This document shows, in pieces, positions 35,879 through 44,912 of a DNA stretch of 64,000 nt. A program made the translations under genes and the position numbers. Position 1 is the stretch's first letter; the number at the start of each line of letters is the position of its first letter. The notes under the pieces were generated by a model that saw only the letters and a program-made list of their open reading frames with translations, did no database searches and was not told the DNA's origin. Origin of the DNA: G963665185 sp963665185 (lineage in GTDB: Bacteria > Desulfobacterota > Desulfovibrionia > Desulfovibrionales > Desulfovibrionaceae); the NCBI GenBank assembly GCA_963665185.2, contig CAXXPO010000027.1:124001-188000 (forward strand), given 5' to 3'.

Positions 35879-37064
35879 AGGAAATGTAATTTCTGTTTCC
35901 AAGGTAAGAAAACTTTGTGTATAATTTTTTCTTGTGCAATGATGTTGCCCGGAGTCCCTTGCTTGCACGTATTTTATCTCGCTTCTTCTTTGTTTGCTTT
36001 GCAAGGGAAACAGCCTTCCGCATTCTCTTTAGGAATCTACTGTGAGACGAAGATCTAATAACAGCCCTTTTTCCATCAAAAACAAAGCCAAGATATTGAA
36101 TTGGCTTGTCGCACTCTGGACCATCGCAACCCATAGAAAACTTTCTTATCACTGTCTTTTCGTTGGTTCGAAGGTTGAGAGTGCTTAGCTTATCACTCAC
36201 AAGATTTTGAAATAATTCTCCGTGCTCTTCATTGCATATGATTATGATGTCATCACAATAGCGGTAATAGCGAGAATTGGTACTGTTGGCGAGAGATGAT
36301 ATCGCCTTGTCGAACTCAAAGAGATAAATATTCGATAAAAGACCACTGATCGGAGCCCCCTGAGGAATGCCATATGGGTTTTCATTGCGTTTGATTAGAC
36401 CCTTGGGTCTGAGGATACTTCGAAAATCAAGCGGACTACATATGCGCCTAGCCCCATTCTTTTTGCTGGATTTTGTTATCCCAAATGTCTTGAAAGCATC
36501 TTCGCGATCAACGTAAGAGTACTTCGTGAGAGATTTAAAAATTGCAAAATGGTCTTCGGGTAAGTGCGCCTTCTCTAGTAGGGCGCACCATGCTTGTTTA
36601 AGAATAGAATGATCTAGTTCGTCAAAAAAGCTTTTAACATCAAAGGAAAGGGCTACGCATGGTGCCATTGCTCGGATATCGTTAAATGCTCGGTGGGCAA
36701 AATCAATGTTGCATTTTCCGCCTAGCTTTCTGAATCCAGTTATATTCTCTCCTAGTCCATGTTTGTCGATCAATTTTTCATACATAGGTTGCAGCAACAC
36801 CGCATAATAAGAATATATATGAGAATCTACATGTGCTGCATAAGAAATAGGTCTGTTCTTGTTCTTTGAAATAATATCGCCATCATCGTCTCGAGTAATT
36901 TTGGACGTTCTCACCGTGGTCTGCAAGAAGGGGAAGAAGTTCCAGCTTGCAACCTTGCGAGGGTTTTTGACGATCCGAGAAGCTTTTTCAAAAGATACTT
37001 TTTCGTCAAAATGCAGGTAGTTTCTTCCTGTCTTGTACCACCCGTCTATTTTCTCTTTCTTCAT
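35772..37064 (-). CDS. DRT2-like antiviral reverse transcriptase
   Basis: A 430-residue stand-alone reverse transcriptase. FDVKSFFDELDH holds the first catalytic Asp (142), GIPQGAPISGLLSNIYL (232-248) is motif 4, YRYCDDIIII has the YCDD box with Asp271 and Asp272, and IQYLGFVFDGK is motif 7. The N terminus WYKTGRNYLHFDEKVSFEKA and the motif RPISYAAHVDSHIYSYYA resemble the DRT2 (UG2) clade of phage-defence RTs as I know it. No maturase or endonuclease domain is present, so it is not a group II intron enzyme. In DRT2 the RT copies an upstream non-coding RNA into concatenated cDNA; a structured leader with its own promoter lies directly upstream here. Unlike single-gene DRT2 loci, a second gene overlaps its end. 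Confidence 0.8.
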   Translation of the reverse strand: MKKEKIDGWYKTGRNYLHFDEKVSFEKASRIVKNPRKVASWNFFPFLQTTVRTSKITRDDDGDIISKNKNRPISYAAHVDSHIYSYYAVLLQPMYEKLIDKHGLGENITGFRKLGGKCNIDFAHRAFNDIRAMAPCVALSFDVKSFFDELDHSILKQAWCALLEKAHLPEDHFAIFKSLTKYSYVDREDAFKTFGITKSSKKNGARRICSPLDFRSILRPKGLIKRNENPYGIPQGAPISGLLSNIYLFEFDKAISSLANSTNSRYYRYCDDIIIICNEEHGELFQNLVSDKLSTLNLRTNEKTVIRKFSMGCDGPECDKPIQYLGFVFDGKRAVIRSSSHSRFLKRMRKAVSLAKQTKKKRDKIRASKGLRATSLHKKKLYTKFSYLGNRNYISYAHRAAKVMGDDAIKKQVKPLWKRLRQEIDQFRVG

Positions 37065-37065
37065 C

Positions 37066-37391
37066 GCTTAGTCCATAAATTGGCAAAACCGAAAGAGCAT
37101 AGGATTCGGATCGTCCCATAATAGCTCTTTCGGCATTGACCGGACCCTCGGGAAGGGTGCCTTTCAGCCACAACACCCTGCATAAGCAAGGTCATGCGCT
37201 TGTAATCCTGCACAGTTCAAGATGTGTTATAGTGACACAAAGGCAAGCATTGGAATCAAGTTCCAACTGCTGCGAATCATCAACGCCATCATCCAGGAGG
37301 TCATCTCGTGAATATAAATATCCAGTGGAATCTCAGCCTCAACGTGGGGTTGACATTCAGTCATTTCCCCATTCGACTTCACGAATGGCAT
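37066..37391 (-). ncRNA. Candidate structured template RNA of the DRT2-like system
   Basis: The region between the promoter at 37396-37424 and the RT start is rich in hairpins on the minus strand. CCATTCGtgaagtCGAATGG (37369-37388) begins at the predicted 5' end. TTGGAActtgaTTCCAA (37251-37267), GTGTcactataACAC (37224-37238) and ACCCTtcccgAGGGT follow. A 10-bp stem CCGAAAGAGC/GCTCTTTCGG (37089-37133) ends about 25 bases before the RT start codon. Size (about 325 nt) and position match DRT2 non-coding RNAs. One frame is open from before the 5' end to a TAA at 37227-37229. The exact 5' and 3' ends are estimates. Confidence 0.65.
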
Positions 37392-37395
37392 TAAA

Positions 37396-37424
37396 ATATT
37401 ACGCATAGTGCACAACGGTGTCAA
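37396..37424 (-). promoter_or_regulatory. Near-consensus sigma-70 promoter for the RT leader RNA
   Basis: On the minus strand TTGACA (37424-37419) is followed after exactly 17 bases by TAATAT (37401-37396). The -35 is perfect and the -10 is five of six. The expected start, around 37388-37391, coincides with the base of the first leader hairpin, which supports an RNA starting there rather than an ordinary mRNA leader. Confidence 0.8.
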
Positions 37425-37636
37425 GGTCGCTTCCCAAAACGCAATTCACGTACCTCCCCCGTATCCATGGCGCTTTCTGAGTCTTTGCTGTACTTGCTTG
37501 CCAGCTCAAAGCGGCACACCAACCTTCGTCAACCATCCGGTGAACCAAGAGCCTTTAACACCTATCCAACATCCCTGAAGAATGTTGACAGTCAAAATTA
37601 AAAATCAAGCAATTTCAATGGATAAAGGCGAATATC

Positions 37637-37686
37637 CTGGCATGGCATTCAAGAGGTCGTGGGTTCGATTCCCTCCAGCTCCACCA
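37637..37686 (+). other. 3' fragment of tRNA-Ala(GGC), attachment-site remnant
   Basis: The sequence GCATGGCATTCAAGAGGTCG followed by TGGGTTCGATTCCCTCC and AGCTCCACCA reproduces the anticodon loop (GGC), variable loop, T-arm and CCA end of a tRNA-Ala. The 5' half (acceptor strand and D-arm) is absent. Such 3' fragments are left when an integrative element inserts at a tRNA gene. The intact copy is not in this window. Sequence 37430-37636 before it contains no supported gene. Confidence 0.75.
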
Positions 37687-38484
37687 CTTAAATTTCCACA
37701 GAAAAAGGACCGGTTAGCTTGGTAGGCTATGCGGTTTTTTTCTGTTTGTATTTGCAAGCCACTTATCAAAAGTTCCTCTCTGGTTATCATAGAGGACCAA
37801 CCGAAATTTTTCATTATCGCTTAAATAAAGAGCATGTCTAATTTTAGTGTATGGGTTCAACCCGTTTCCTAATTCCTCATCTTGATATTTTGTGTATTCA
37901 TCAACATGGGGCATGTTGTTGGCCATGATCTCTTTCATTTTTGCAACTGTCATGTCTGGATCAAGCTTATTGACTTCTTGTACAAATCCATCAGCCTTAA
38001 AGTCGATAAAATTGTATTCCTGAAAGTGGGCTTTGGCGATTGGTAAAAAAGCGAAGACATCAAGCATGCCGTTTTCGTCTATCGCAGCTTCCTTCTCTTG
38101 CTTCAGGCGATTGGTTTCATCTCTAATTGTTGTGAATTCTCTATCTGCAATTTCGAACAGGGCAGCCAATGCGTTGATCTGTCTTTTTAGGGTATGTGGT
38201 ATTGATTTTTTATACTTAATTTTGTGGTCGAGGACACTCCAGGCATCTTGAATTGTCGAACGGACCTGAACTTCAAATTGCAAGTCGAGATATTGAGCAT
38301 ACTCTGGCAATACCGCTCTCTGGTTGTTAATCTTTAAGTCTAGATGATGTCCCTTGTAACCAAATACATTTTCTTTTGCTTCTAGCTCTGCACTTTTGTC
38401 CGTTTCGTCGAGTTTTTCAAAATTGTCTTTCAGGAGATCGATAATTTTTTTAACGTCGGCTTCGTATATGCAAGTCACTCTTAG

Positions 38485-39922
38485 CAGGCCGTTGAAAAAC
38501 TCTCGTAAATTCCAGATAATCCTCTGAAGCACAGGAGGACTGGATGGCACTTGGCAAACAGGGAAACCGGCAGGGGAAAATGTTTGTTTCGTGGGACAAG
38601 GTTCCCAGGTCGCCGGGCCATGCGTTTTACGACCGGCTCCGGTCCGTGTTGGCCAATGCTGGTTTCGACCGGTACGTCGAAGAACTGTGCGCTCCCTTCT
38701 ACGCATCTCGCAAGGGACGTCCGTCAATTCCTCCGGGCCGGTATTTCAGGATGCACATGGTTGGTTATTTTGAGGGCATCGACTCCGAGCGCGGTATTGA
38801 ATGGCGGTGCTCCGATTCGCTTTCACTGCGCGAGTTTTTGCAGTTGGATACCGAAGAATCCGTTCCCGACCATTCCAGTTTGAGCCGCATCCGTTCCCGA
38901 CTCTCTCTTGAGCTGCACCAGGATGTTTTCGCCTGGGTGCTGGGCGTCCTTGCCGAGTCCGGACTCATACAGGGCGACCGGATCGGCGTGGACGCCTCGA
39001 CCATGGAGGCGAACGCCGCGATGAAAACCATCATGCGCAAGGACACGGGTGAGGGATACCGTCAGATGCTTCACGGCTTGGCCCAAGACAGCGGTATGAA
39101 GACGCCCACGAACGAAGACTTGTCGCGCATGGATCGCAAGCGCCAGGGGAAGAAACTCTCTAACAAGGACTGGGAATCATCCTCCGACCCCGACGCAAGA
39201 ATAGCTCGTATGAAGGACGGTCGCACCCGTCTGGCGTACAAGCCGGAACACGCTGTGGATCTTGACTCCGGCGCTGTCGTGGCTGCGGAGATACATCCCG
39301 CCGATGAGGGCGATACAAAGACCTTGAGCAAAACGCTGAAGGCGGCTGGAGCGAACCTCTCACGAATCGGTATGGAACCATGCCCGGATGATCCGACCGA
39401 ACTTGTCGCGGACAAGGGATATCATTCCCGCGCTGTGCTCAAGGAGTTGGACGACAGCCCGTGGAAGTCACGAATCGCCGAGCCGAAACGCAAAGGGCTG
39501 AACTGGTGGCACGGGGACCACGAGGCCAGACGGGCGGTTTACAACAACCGGATACGGTTGGGCTCCGGCAAAGGCTTGGAGGCGGCAAGACTCCGGACGG
39601 AAATCGTCGAGCGAAGTTTCCAGCACGCCCTGAACAGGGGCGGGATGCGCAAGATTTGGCTGCGCGGGCAAGATAATGTCCAAAAGCGCTACCTGATGCA
39701 CATCGCGGGCTTCAATCTCGGCCTGCTAATGCGTAAACTTACCGGCTACGGCACCCCGAAGGGGGCTGCCGACGCCTGGCACCTTGAGTTTGTCGGATTT
39801 GGAATGGGAAGTTGCTGGATATGGCTGGCCTTCGCCGCCCATGAAGACCTGGCAGATGAATGGCTACCATTTGCCGTAGTCACTTTGAGGGCTGGCTGGT
39901 AGCGGTATTTTTCAACGGCCTG
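38485..39922 (+). mobile_element. IS5/IS1182-type insertion sequence inside the RelA/SpoT gene
   Basis: A 1438-bp element with 15-bp perfect terminal inverted repeats CAGGCCGTTGAAAAA and a 4-bp target duplication TTAG (38481-38484 and 39923-39926). TTAG fits the YTAR preference of IS5-type elements. It carries one transposase gene, and its base composition is GC-rich, unlike the AT-rich gene it interrupts. Both ends and the frame are intact, so insertion is recent. Confidence 0.92.
38544..39902 (+). CDS. IS5/IS1182-type DDE transposase
   Basis: A 452-residue transposase starting behind AGGAGGACTGG. The N-terminal InsH-like/DUF772 region is HAFYDRLRSVLANAGFDRYV, RPSIPPGRYFRMHMVGYFEG and DHSSLSRIRSRL. 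The DDE core follows with GVDASTMEANAA, ELVADKGYHSRAV and RTEIVERSFQHALNRGGMRK. It is uninterrupted. The family (IS5 or IS1182) cannot be fixed without a database comparison. Confidence 0.9.
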   Translation: MALGKQGNRQGKMFVSWDKVPRSPGHAFYDRLRSVLANAGFDRYVEELCAPFYASRKGRPSIPPGRYFRMHMVGYFEGIDSERGIEWRCSDSLSLREFLQLDTEESVPDHSSLSRIRSRLSLELHQDVFAWVLGVLAESGLIQGDRIGVDASTMEANAAMKTIMRKDTGEGYRQMLHGLAQDSGMKTPTNEDLSRMDRKRQGKKLSNKDWESSSDPDARIARMKDGRTRLAYKPEHAVDLDSGAVVAAEIHPADEGDTKTLSKTLKAAGANLSRIGMEPCPDDPTELVADKGYHSRAVLKELDDSPWKSRIAEPKRKGLNWWHGDHEARRAVYNNRIRLGSGKGLEAARLRTEIVERSFQHALNRGGMRKIWLRGQDNVQKRYLMHIAGFNLGLLMRKLTGYGTPKGAADAWHLEFVGFGMGSCWIWLAFAAHEDLADEWLPFAVVTLRAGW

Positions 39923-40237
39923 TTAGGCCAATCAAATCAGTGATGTGGTCCTTGATTTCATATTCTTGTTTTTGTTCTTCAAGGGCTGTTTGATATTTTC
40001 GAGCGAACTTTTTAATTGATTCTTCTCGGTCCTTTACTCTGAATGTTACGGTAGGCGCCTCAATGCCATTGTTTTTTGATGTTAGCGCACTGATTAAGCT
40101 TTCAAAGAGTTTCGCTCCCTGATTGAGTATATCGGAGTTGTCTACATAGTATTCTCTGAACCGAGCCTTTTCTTTTTCAAAATCCTGTGAGGGCATAGTG
40201 TCTCTCTTATTTTGTTTGGGGAGGAGGTAGGTGGGAG

Positions 40238-41077
40238 CTAAATATTTTGAAACCACTGCCCATCGACTTCTACTTCCTCAACCATCCGAACATTCACACC
40301 GAGCCGAAGCTTTTTGAGCATTTCAACGAGGTCATCACCGTCGATCAAATCAATCGGTGAAGCCCCATCACGGGTGGCTTCTTTGGTTGCTTCGCGTGTA
40401 AAGGTTCCGGTGGTGATGAACAGTCCTTTGTCGGCTCTGCCAACCATGGCACCTCTAAAGTCCCGGATTGCTCCAGGCCCCACGGAACCTTTGTAGCGTT
40501 TGCACTGGAAGACGACGTGATAGCTCAGGACATCCTGAATCTTCACAATTCCTTTCCCGTCAATGCCGCCATCACCGGACTGTCCGGTGACTTCGACCTG
40601 AACGAAGCCGATCTCACGGAGGATGCGTTTTGTCAGACGTTCAAACGCACCTGGATCAAGGGCTAGGATCGCCTGATGCATGACTCCCCGCCAATCTCCC
40701 GCTTCCGGGATGGCTTCAGGGGTTTCGTCGATCACCTTCTTCTTCGAGTTCTTGGTCAACCCTCGAACCGTTTGGACGATCTCTTCAGGATCAAGTTTCA
40801 TCCCGCGCTGGTATTTCTCGGTAAAGGCCCAGACACCCCGTTCAGAGTTCTCAATCAATCCGACTTTTTTGAGATAGGTCCTGGCCCAGGCAAGACGGTA
40901 TTCAACTTCGGTCTGGCTTGATTTTTCAGGGTTGTGCGGATGGGAAGTCACCGACTCGGGAAGATCGAGAAACTGAAGGACTCCTTCGGCGATTTCCTGG
41001 ATGGTGCCAGACCCGCCAAGGTCGTCGATGACCTTGATGGTGGGAATCATCATTTCGTGGTATTGTGGTATGAGCAT
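40238..41077 (-). CDS. mrr: Mrr-type restriction endonuclease
   Basis: A 279-residue protein with an N-terminal winged-helix Mrr_N domain (TIQEIAEGVLQFLDLPES, RLAWARTYLKKVGLIENSERGVW) and a C-terminal Mrr catalytic domain. GQSGDGGIDGKGIV and VVFQCKRYKG supply the PD-(D/E)XK-like Asp and QxK residues, and VGRADKGLFITTGTFTREA is the family continuation. It would cleave modified foreign DNA (type IV restriction). The RelA/SpoT-like gene begins 42 bases after its stop on the same strand, so the two were probably co-transcribed before the IS arrived. Confidence 0.88.
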   Translation of the reverse strand: MLIPQYHEMMIPTIKVIDDLGGSGTIQEIAEGVLQFLDLPESVTSHPHNPEKSSQTEVEYRLAWARTYLKKVGLIENSERGVWAFTEKYQRGMKLDPEEIVQTVRGLTKNSKKKVIDETPEAIPEAGDWRGVMHQAILALDPGAFERLTKRILREIGFVQVEVTGQSGDGGIDGKGIVKIQDVLSYHVVFQCKRYKGSVGPGAIRDFRGAMVGRADKGLFITTGTFTREATKEATRDGASPIDLIDGDDLVEMLKKLRLGVNVRMVEEVEVDGQWFQNI

Positions 41078-41231
41078 AGCACCCTTTGGATTGGTATTCG
41101 CTGTCGATATACTCTTCTATTTATAAAATGCCAAGAACCTGCAAAAGAAAGGGCTGGAACTTTCGTTCCAGCCTGAAATTGATGGCCTTCTTACGGCAAC
41201 CTGATCCTTGTCTCTCAGGCATATTCACACC

Positions 41232-43491
41232 CTACCCCATGGGCAACTCCACCACAAAAATCGTCCCCTTGGGCTCGTTGGGGCGTACACGGATAAAGCC
41301 GTAGTGGTCCGTGACAATGGAACGGGCAATGGTCAGTCCCAGGCCGGTTCCGCCCTTTTTGCGCGAAAAGTACGGCTCGAAGATGCGCGAGCGTTCGTCG
41401 TCGCTCAGCCCCCGGCCCGTTGTCCCGCACCTCGATGCGCACCTGCTTCAGGATGTTGTCGCAGGAAAGCTGCACCTCCACGCGACCGGCTGAAAACTTC
41501 TCCGCGGCATCGTCCCCGCTCTCCGGGTTCTCCCGGCTCTCCCGCCGATGCGCCGCTTCCAGCACGTCGGCGGCGTTGGACAGCAGGTTGATCATCACCC
41601 GGCTCATGCCGTCGCGGTCGAAGCGGATCTTGTCCATGCTCTCCGGGACCTGAAGCCGCCAGTCAATGGCCCGGTGGCTGTACCGGAAATCGCCCACCAC
41701 CTCCTGGATCATGGCCGACAGGTCGTCGAGCTTGGGATTGACCTCGGGCAGCTTGGCAAAGACGGAAAACTCCTTGACCATCTGCTGCATCTGCTCCACC
41801 TGCCGCACGATCATGCCGGTGCATTCCCCAAAGACCTTGTCGTCTATGGACGGGCCGTATTTGCGCTCCAGCCGCTGGGCCGAAAGCTTGATGGGCGTGA
41901 GCGGGTTCTTTATCTCGTGGGCGATGCGCCGGGCCACTTCGCGCCAGGCCGCCAGCCGCTGCATCTTCTCCAGCTCGGTGATGTCCTCGAACACGGCCAC
42001 CAGCCCGGCGTCGCGGCCGTCGTCGGTCTTCAGGGAAACCGCGTTCACCAGGAAATTCATCTGACGGCTGCCCACAGGGATTTCCATCTGCCGCTGCCAG
42101 GTGGCGTTGGGGCTGAGCGCCAGTTGCGACGCCACCTCGCCCACCAGTTCGGCGTATTCCCCCTGCACCAGATGCACGGGCTGCTTGCCGGTCAGCTCGG
42201 CGGCGTCGATGCCAAGCATGGTCTCGGCCGCCTTGTTGACCTTGCTGATGCGTCCCTTTTCGTCCAGGGAAATGACCCCGGCGGTGATGTTGTCCAGCAC
42301 GGCCTCGATATACTTGCCCCGCGCCTCCAGCTCCACGTTCTTCTCGTTGAGATGCTTGTTGACCCGGCGGATGCTGGCCTCGCTCTGCTCCAGGTCCTCG
42401 GCCATGCGGTTGAAGGACTGGACCAGCACGCCCATTTCGTCCGAGGACTTGTCGTCCAGGCGCACGGAAAGATCGCCGCGGGCCACCCGCTGCGTACCTA
42501 TGGCCAACGCCTGGATGGGCGCGGAAAGTTCCTTGGCCAGCCGGAACCCGAACCACATGGAGCCGAGAATGATGCTCAGGGTCATCAATCCCAGGGTCAG
42601 ATACAAAATGCCCTTGAGCGGCGACTTGAGACTGCGCAGTTTCTTGTATTCCTCCGCCCCGGCCACGATCTGGTTGAGCTTGGCCAGCAGCCCGGGTCCC
42701 AACTCCTCGCCCATTACCAGAAAACCGGTTTTTCCCTCATCCACCGGAACAAGGCCGATGGAGGCGTCTATGCTGGCAAAGGAACGGATGTCCGACCAGA
42801 AGCGCGGGGCCTCGGCCAGGGTTTCCCAGGGCACGGTCACGGCCACAGCCGCCCATATCTCGTCCCATTCCGGAGAGGCGTGCCAGTTCTGGAGTTTGCC
42901 TTCCGGCGAAACCACACCCACAATCCCCAGATGATGCTGGCTCTTGCGCTCCTCGAGAAAGGAATCCATGCCCTTGCCGCCCCAGGCGAACTCGCGCCCG
43001 CGGATGTCGCCGATAATGCTCAGGCCCAGGTTGTTCAGCCGCGACTGGGCCAGGTTGTAGAACTCCCGCCCCACTTCCAGGGAGCGCTCCATGGAGCTTT
43101 CCACCTGGCTTTTGAACCAGTAGTCCACGCTGGTCTGCACGAATTTCACCGCCACGAAGAACATCAGCAGGGTGGGAATGAGCGAAAGCAGCATGAACGA
43201 AAAGACCAGCCGGGTCCTCAGGCGCGAGCCGAGAACCTTGCGACGCCGCTCCAGCATCAGCTTGACCATGTTGCGGATGACCACGAACAGGACCACGGAC
43301 ATGAGCAGGATGTTGAGATTGAAAAGAACCAGGAAGAGATAGGAATTGATGCCGATATATTTGAGCTCCACCACGGTCATGACCGCGATGAGCACCACGC
43401 CGGACATGGCCAGCCACAATTCGCGCTGGCGGCGCTTGCGCTCCCTGGTATCGGCAACGCTGACACGTATGAGGTCGAGCGGTTTTTTCAT
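41232..43491 (-). CDS. NtrY-like membrane sensor histidine kinase, one apparent frameshift
   Basis: A kinase of about 750 residues. The N-terminal part has three to four membrane helices (LAMSGVVLIAVMTVVEL, FLVLFNLNILLMSVVLFVVI, FSFMLLSLIPTLLMFFVAV and a later one near LYLTLGLMTLSIILGSMW). HAMP (PIQALAIGTQRVARGDLSVRL) and PAS (YIEAVLDNITAGVISLDEKG) domains follow, then HisKA with the phosphorylated His in RRIAHEIKNPLTPIKLSAQR, the N box INLLSNAADVLE and G1 VRDNGPG. After G1 the frame changes: dropping one G of a GGGGG run (about 41411) restores LSDDERSRIFEPYFSRKKGG and the true end VVELPMG at 41232. It pairs with the DUF4390 gene upstream. Confidence 0.85.
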
Positions 43492-43552
43492 GCGCCGGTC
43501 CGTTCAACTCCCTGCGGAACCAATAAGGCCCAAGGCTGTCTCGACACTGCCG

Positions 43553-44152
43553 TCAATACTGAAACGACATGCGGTAGGTCGCTTCGGGTACGGCGTCCCA
43601 GTTCCAGAAGAAAAGCACGCTCTTCATCCAGCCCGGAACCTCGAGGTGGGTCATGCGGATGGAAATATCTATGAAGAAGCTCTCTCCGGGCGAAAGCAGG
43701 GCCCATTGCCCGAGGTCGAGGTCGATATTCTTCCAGCCCGTGGAAAGCAGCTCGCCCAGGTCCCTGCCGCGCATGGCCCTGTCCACTCCGGGCCGCTCCA
43801 GAATATAGTCGCGGGTCAGGGAGTCGAAACGCAGGATGCAGAGGTATTCGGCGTCGGTCAGCCCCTTGCTCCACATGACGGACCTGTCCTGGCTCAGATC
43901 GGCGGTGGCCGTCAGCCCGAGGACGGCGCCGGATTCCAGCTCCAGGGCCAGCCGTTCGGCCTCGTCCAGATGCAGGGCGAAACGCACCATGATGCGGTCG
44001 GCCTGGTTGTCCACCACCAGATTTTCCAGCTCCACATGCTGGGCCAGGCAGGGACGGGCAAAGCCAATGAAAAAAACAGCGGCCAACAGCAGGGCATAGG
44101 TCAGGAACCCCTTGTTCCAGAAAGAAAAAGGCCGACGGGCGGAGAAATGCAT
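43553..44152 (-). CDS. DUF4390 family exported protein
   Basis: A 199-residue protein with an N-terminal hydrophobic signal or anchor (FLTYALLLAAVFFIGFARPCLA) and a beta-rich periplasmic part (VELENLVVDNQADRIMVRFALHL ... GESFFIDISIRMTHLEVPGWMKSVLFFWNWD). The final aromatic segment is the family signature. DUF4390 genes are typically placed directly before NtrY-like kinases, as here (61 bases apart, same strand), which suggests that it modulates the sensor or its signal. The biochemical role is unknown. Confidence 0.75.
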   Translation of the reverse strand: MHFSARRPFSFWNKGFLTYALLLAAVFFIGFARPCLAQHVELENLVVDNQADRIMVRFALHLDEAERLALELESGAVLGLTATADLSQDRSVMWSKGLTDAEYLCILRFDSLTRDYILERPGVDRAMRGRDLGELLSTGWKNIDLDLGQWALLSPGESFFIDISIRMTHLEVPGWMKSVLFFWNWDAVPEATYRMSFQY

Positions 44153-44335
44153 TTATCCTCACAGTACGCGACCGGCCGACGGGCAGTCGGTCGCCGACAT
44201 AGATACATGATTGCGTCGCGGTACGCCTTCGAAAAATACAACCGCACCGAACGTGGCGTACAGAGTATAGAAAGGGGCATGCTTTGACAACATGCAAGCC
44301 GGGATGTAGACACTTTCGGCGCGGGAGGCAGGTGT

Positions 44336-44803
44336 TTGAAACCAGTACGGATTCTCACGGTGGGCAAGGCCAAGGCGGGCCATTTCAGCAAGGCTGCGGA
44401 CCATTACCGCAAGCTGCTGGGACGCTTTTTCCGTCTGGAGGAAGACTGGGTAAAGGATTCCCCGCCACGGCTGTCCGAACAGGAGCGCAAGGATGCGGAA
44501 GCCCAGGCCCTGCTGGCGCGCCACAAGCCGGGACAGGCCCTGGTCTGCCTGGATGAAAAAGGCACGGCCATGGACTCGCGTTCCTTTTCCGGCAAACTGT
44601 ACGACCTTGTGGAAAAAAACAACGGCGTCTGCTTCGTCATCGGCGGTCCCTACGGGCTGGGCGAGGCAATCCGCGGCAGGGCCGACCTGCTTCTGGGCTT
44701 CGGCCCCATGACCCTGCCGCACGAAATGGCCCGGCTGGTGCTGCTGGAACAGATATACCGGGCCGCCGCCATCCGTGCCGGACTGCCCTACCACAACGAT
44801 TAA
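44336..44803 (+). CDS. rlmH: 23S rRNA pseudouridine-1915 N3-methyltransferase
   Basis: A 155-residue SPOUT methyltransferase. The start is a TTG at 44336 (KPVRILTVGKAKAGHFSKA) behind GGAGGCAGG. The knotted SAM site is visible as FVIGGPYGLGEAIRGRADLLLGFGPMTLPHEMARLVLLEQIYRA, with the conserved C-terminal AGLPYHND. It modifies helix 69 of 23S rRNA. The length is the family's normal 155-160 residues. It begins a plus-strand pair with the small gene at 44913. Confidence 0.95.
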   Translation: MKPVRILTVGKAKAGHFSKAADHYRKLLGRFFRLEEDWVKDSPPRLSEQERKDAEAQALLARHKPGQALVCLDEKGTAMDSRSFSGKLYDLVEKNNGVCFVIGGPYGLGEAIRGRADLLLGFGPMTLPHEMARLVLLEQIYRAAAIRAGLPYHND

Positions 44804-44912
44804 CCTTTCCCAAACGGCCGGCCCGGCGCCGGGTTCGGGACAACACGCCCCCGGCTTTACCCGCCAGCGGCTTTATGGCAGGTTCGCACAGGACGGGAAC
44901 ACGGAGTGCCTC

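Larger units (their letters stand above)
37714..40196 (-). pseudogene. RelA/SpoT-domain alarmone synthetase-like gene split by an IS
   Basis: The 5' part (start MPSQDFEKEKARFREYYV at 40196, preceded by GAGAG) reads to KDHITDLIGL at the insertion. The 3' part resumes RVTCIYEADVKKII and continues to 37714. Deleting the element and one TTAG copy restores DHITDLIGLRVTCIYEAD, the core motif of RelA_SpoT synthetase domains; EVQVRSTIQDAWSVLDHKIKYK is the second signature. The intact protein would be about 345 residues with a helical C-terminal extension. It would make (p)ppGpp or a related pyrophosphorylated nucleotide. It lies 42 bases downstream of the Mrr gene on the same strand. Low GC. Confidence 0.88.

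Noticed and set aside
35772..37064. Group II intron, retron or diversity-generating retroelement RT
   Set aside because: There is no maturase or HNH domain and no intron domain V-like hairpin; no msr-msd repeat arrangement or retron VTG-type region was seen; no template/variable repeat pair was found nearby.
37227..37424. 65-codon frame in the RT leader as an ordinary protein gene
   Set aside because: It would begin at a TTG inside the -35 element and has no ribosome-binding site; the region fits a structured RNA better. Its openness is used only for the concatemer idea.
37637..37686. Complete tRNA or tmRNA gene
   Set aside because: No acceptor 5' strand or D-arm precedes the fragment; the anticodon-loop and T-arm sequence fits tRNA-Ala(GGC) better than tmRNA.
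37605..37814. Small frame reading GGAGGNRTHD next to the tRNA fragment
   Set aside because: This is the well-known false product of translating a tRNA 3' end antisense.
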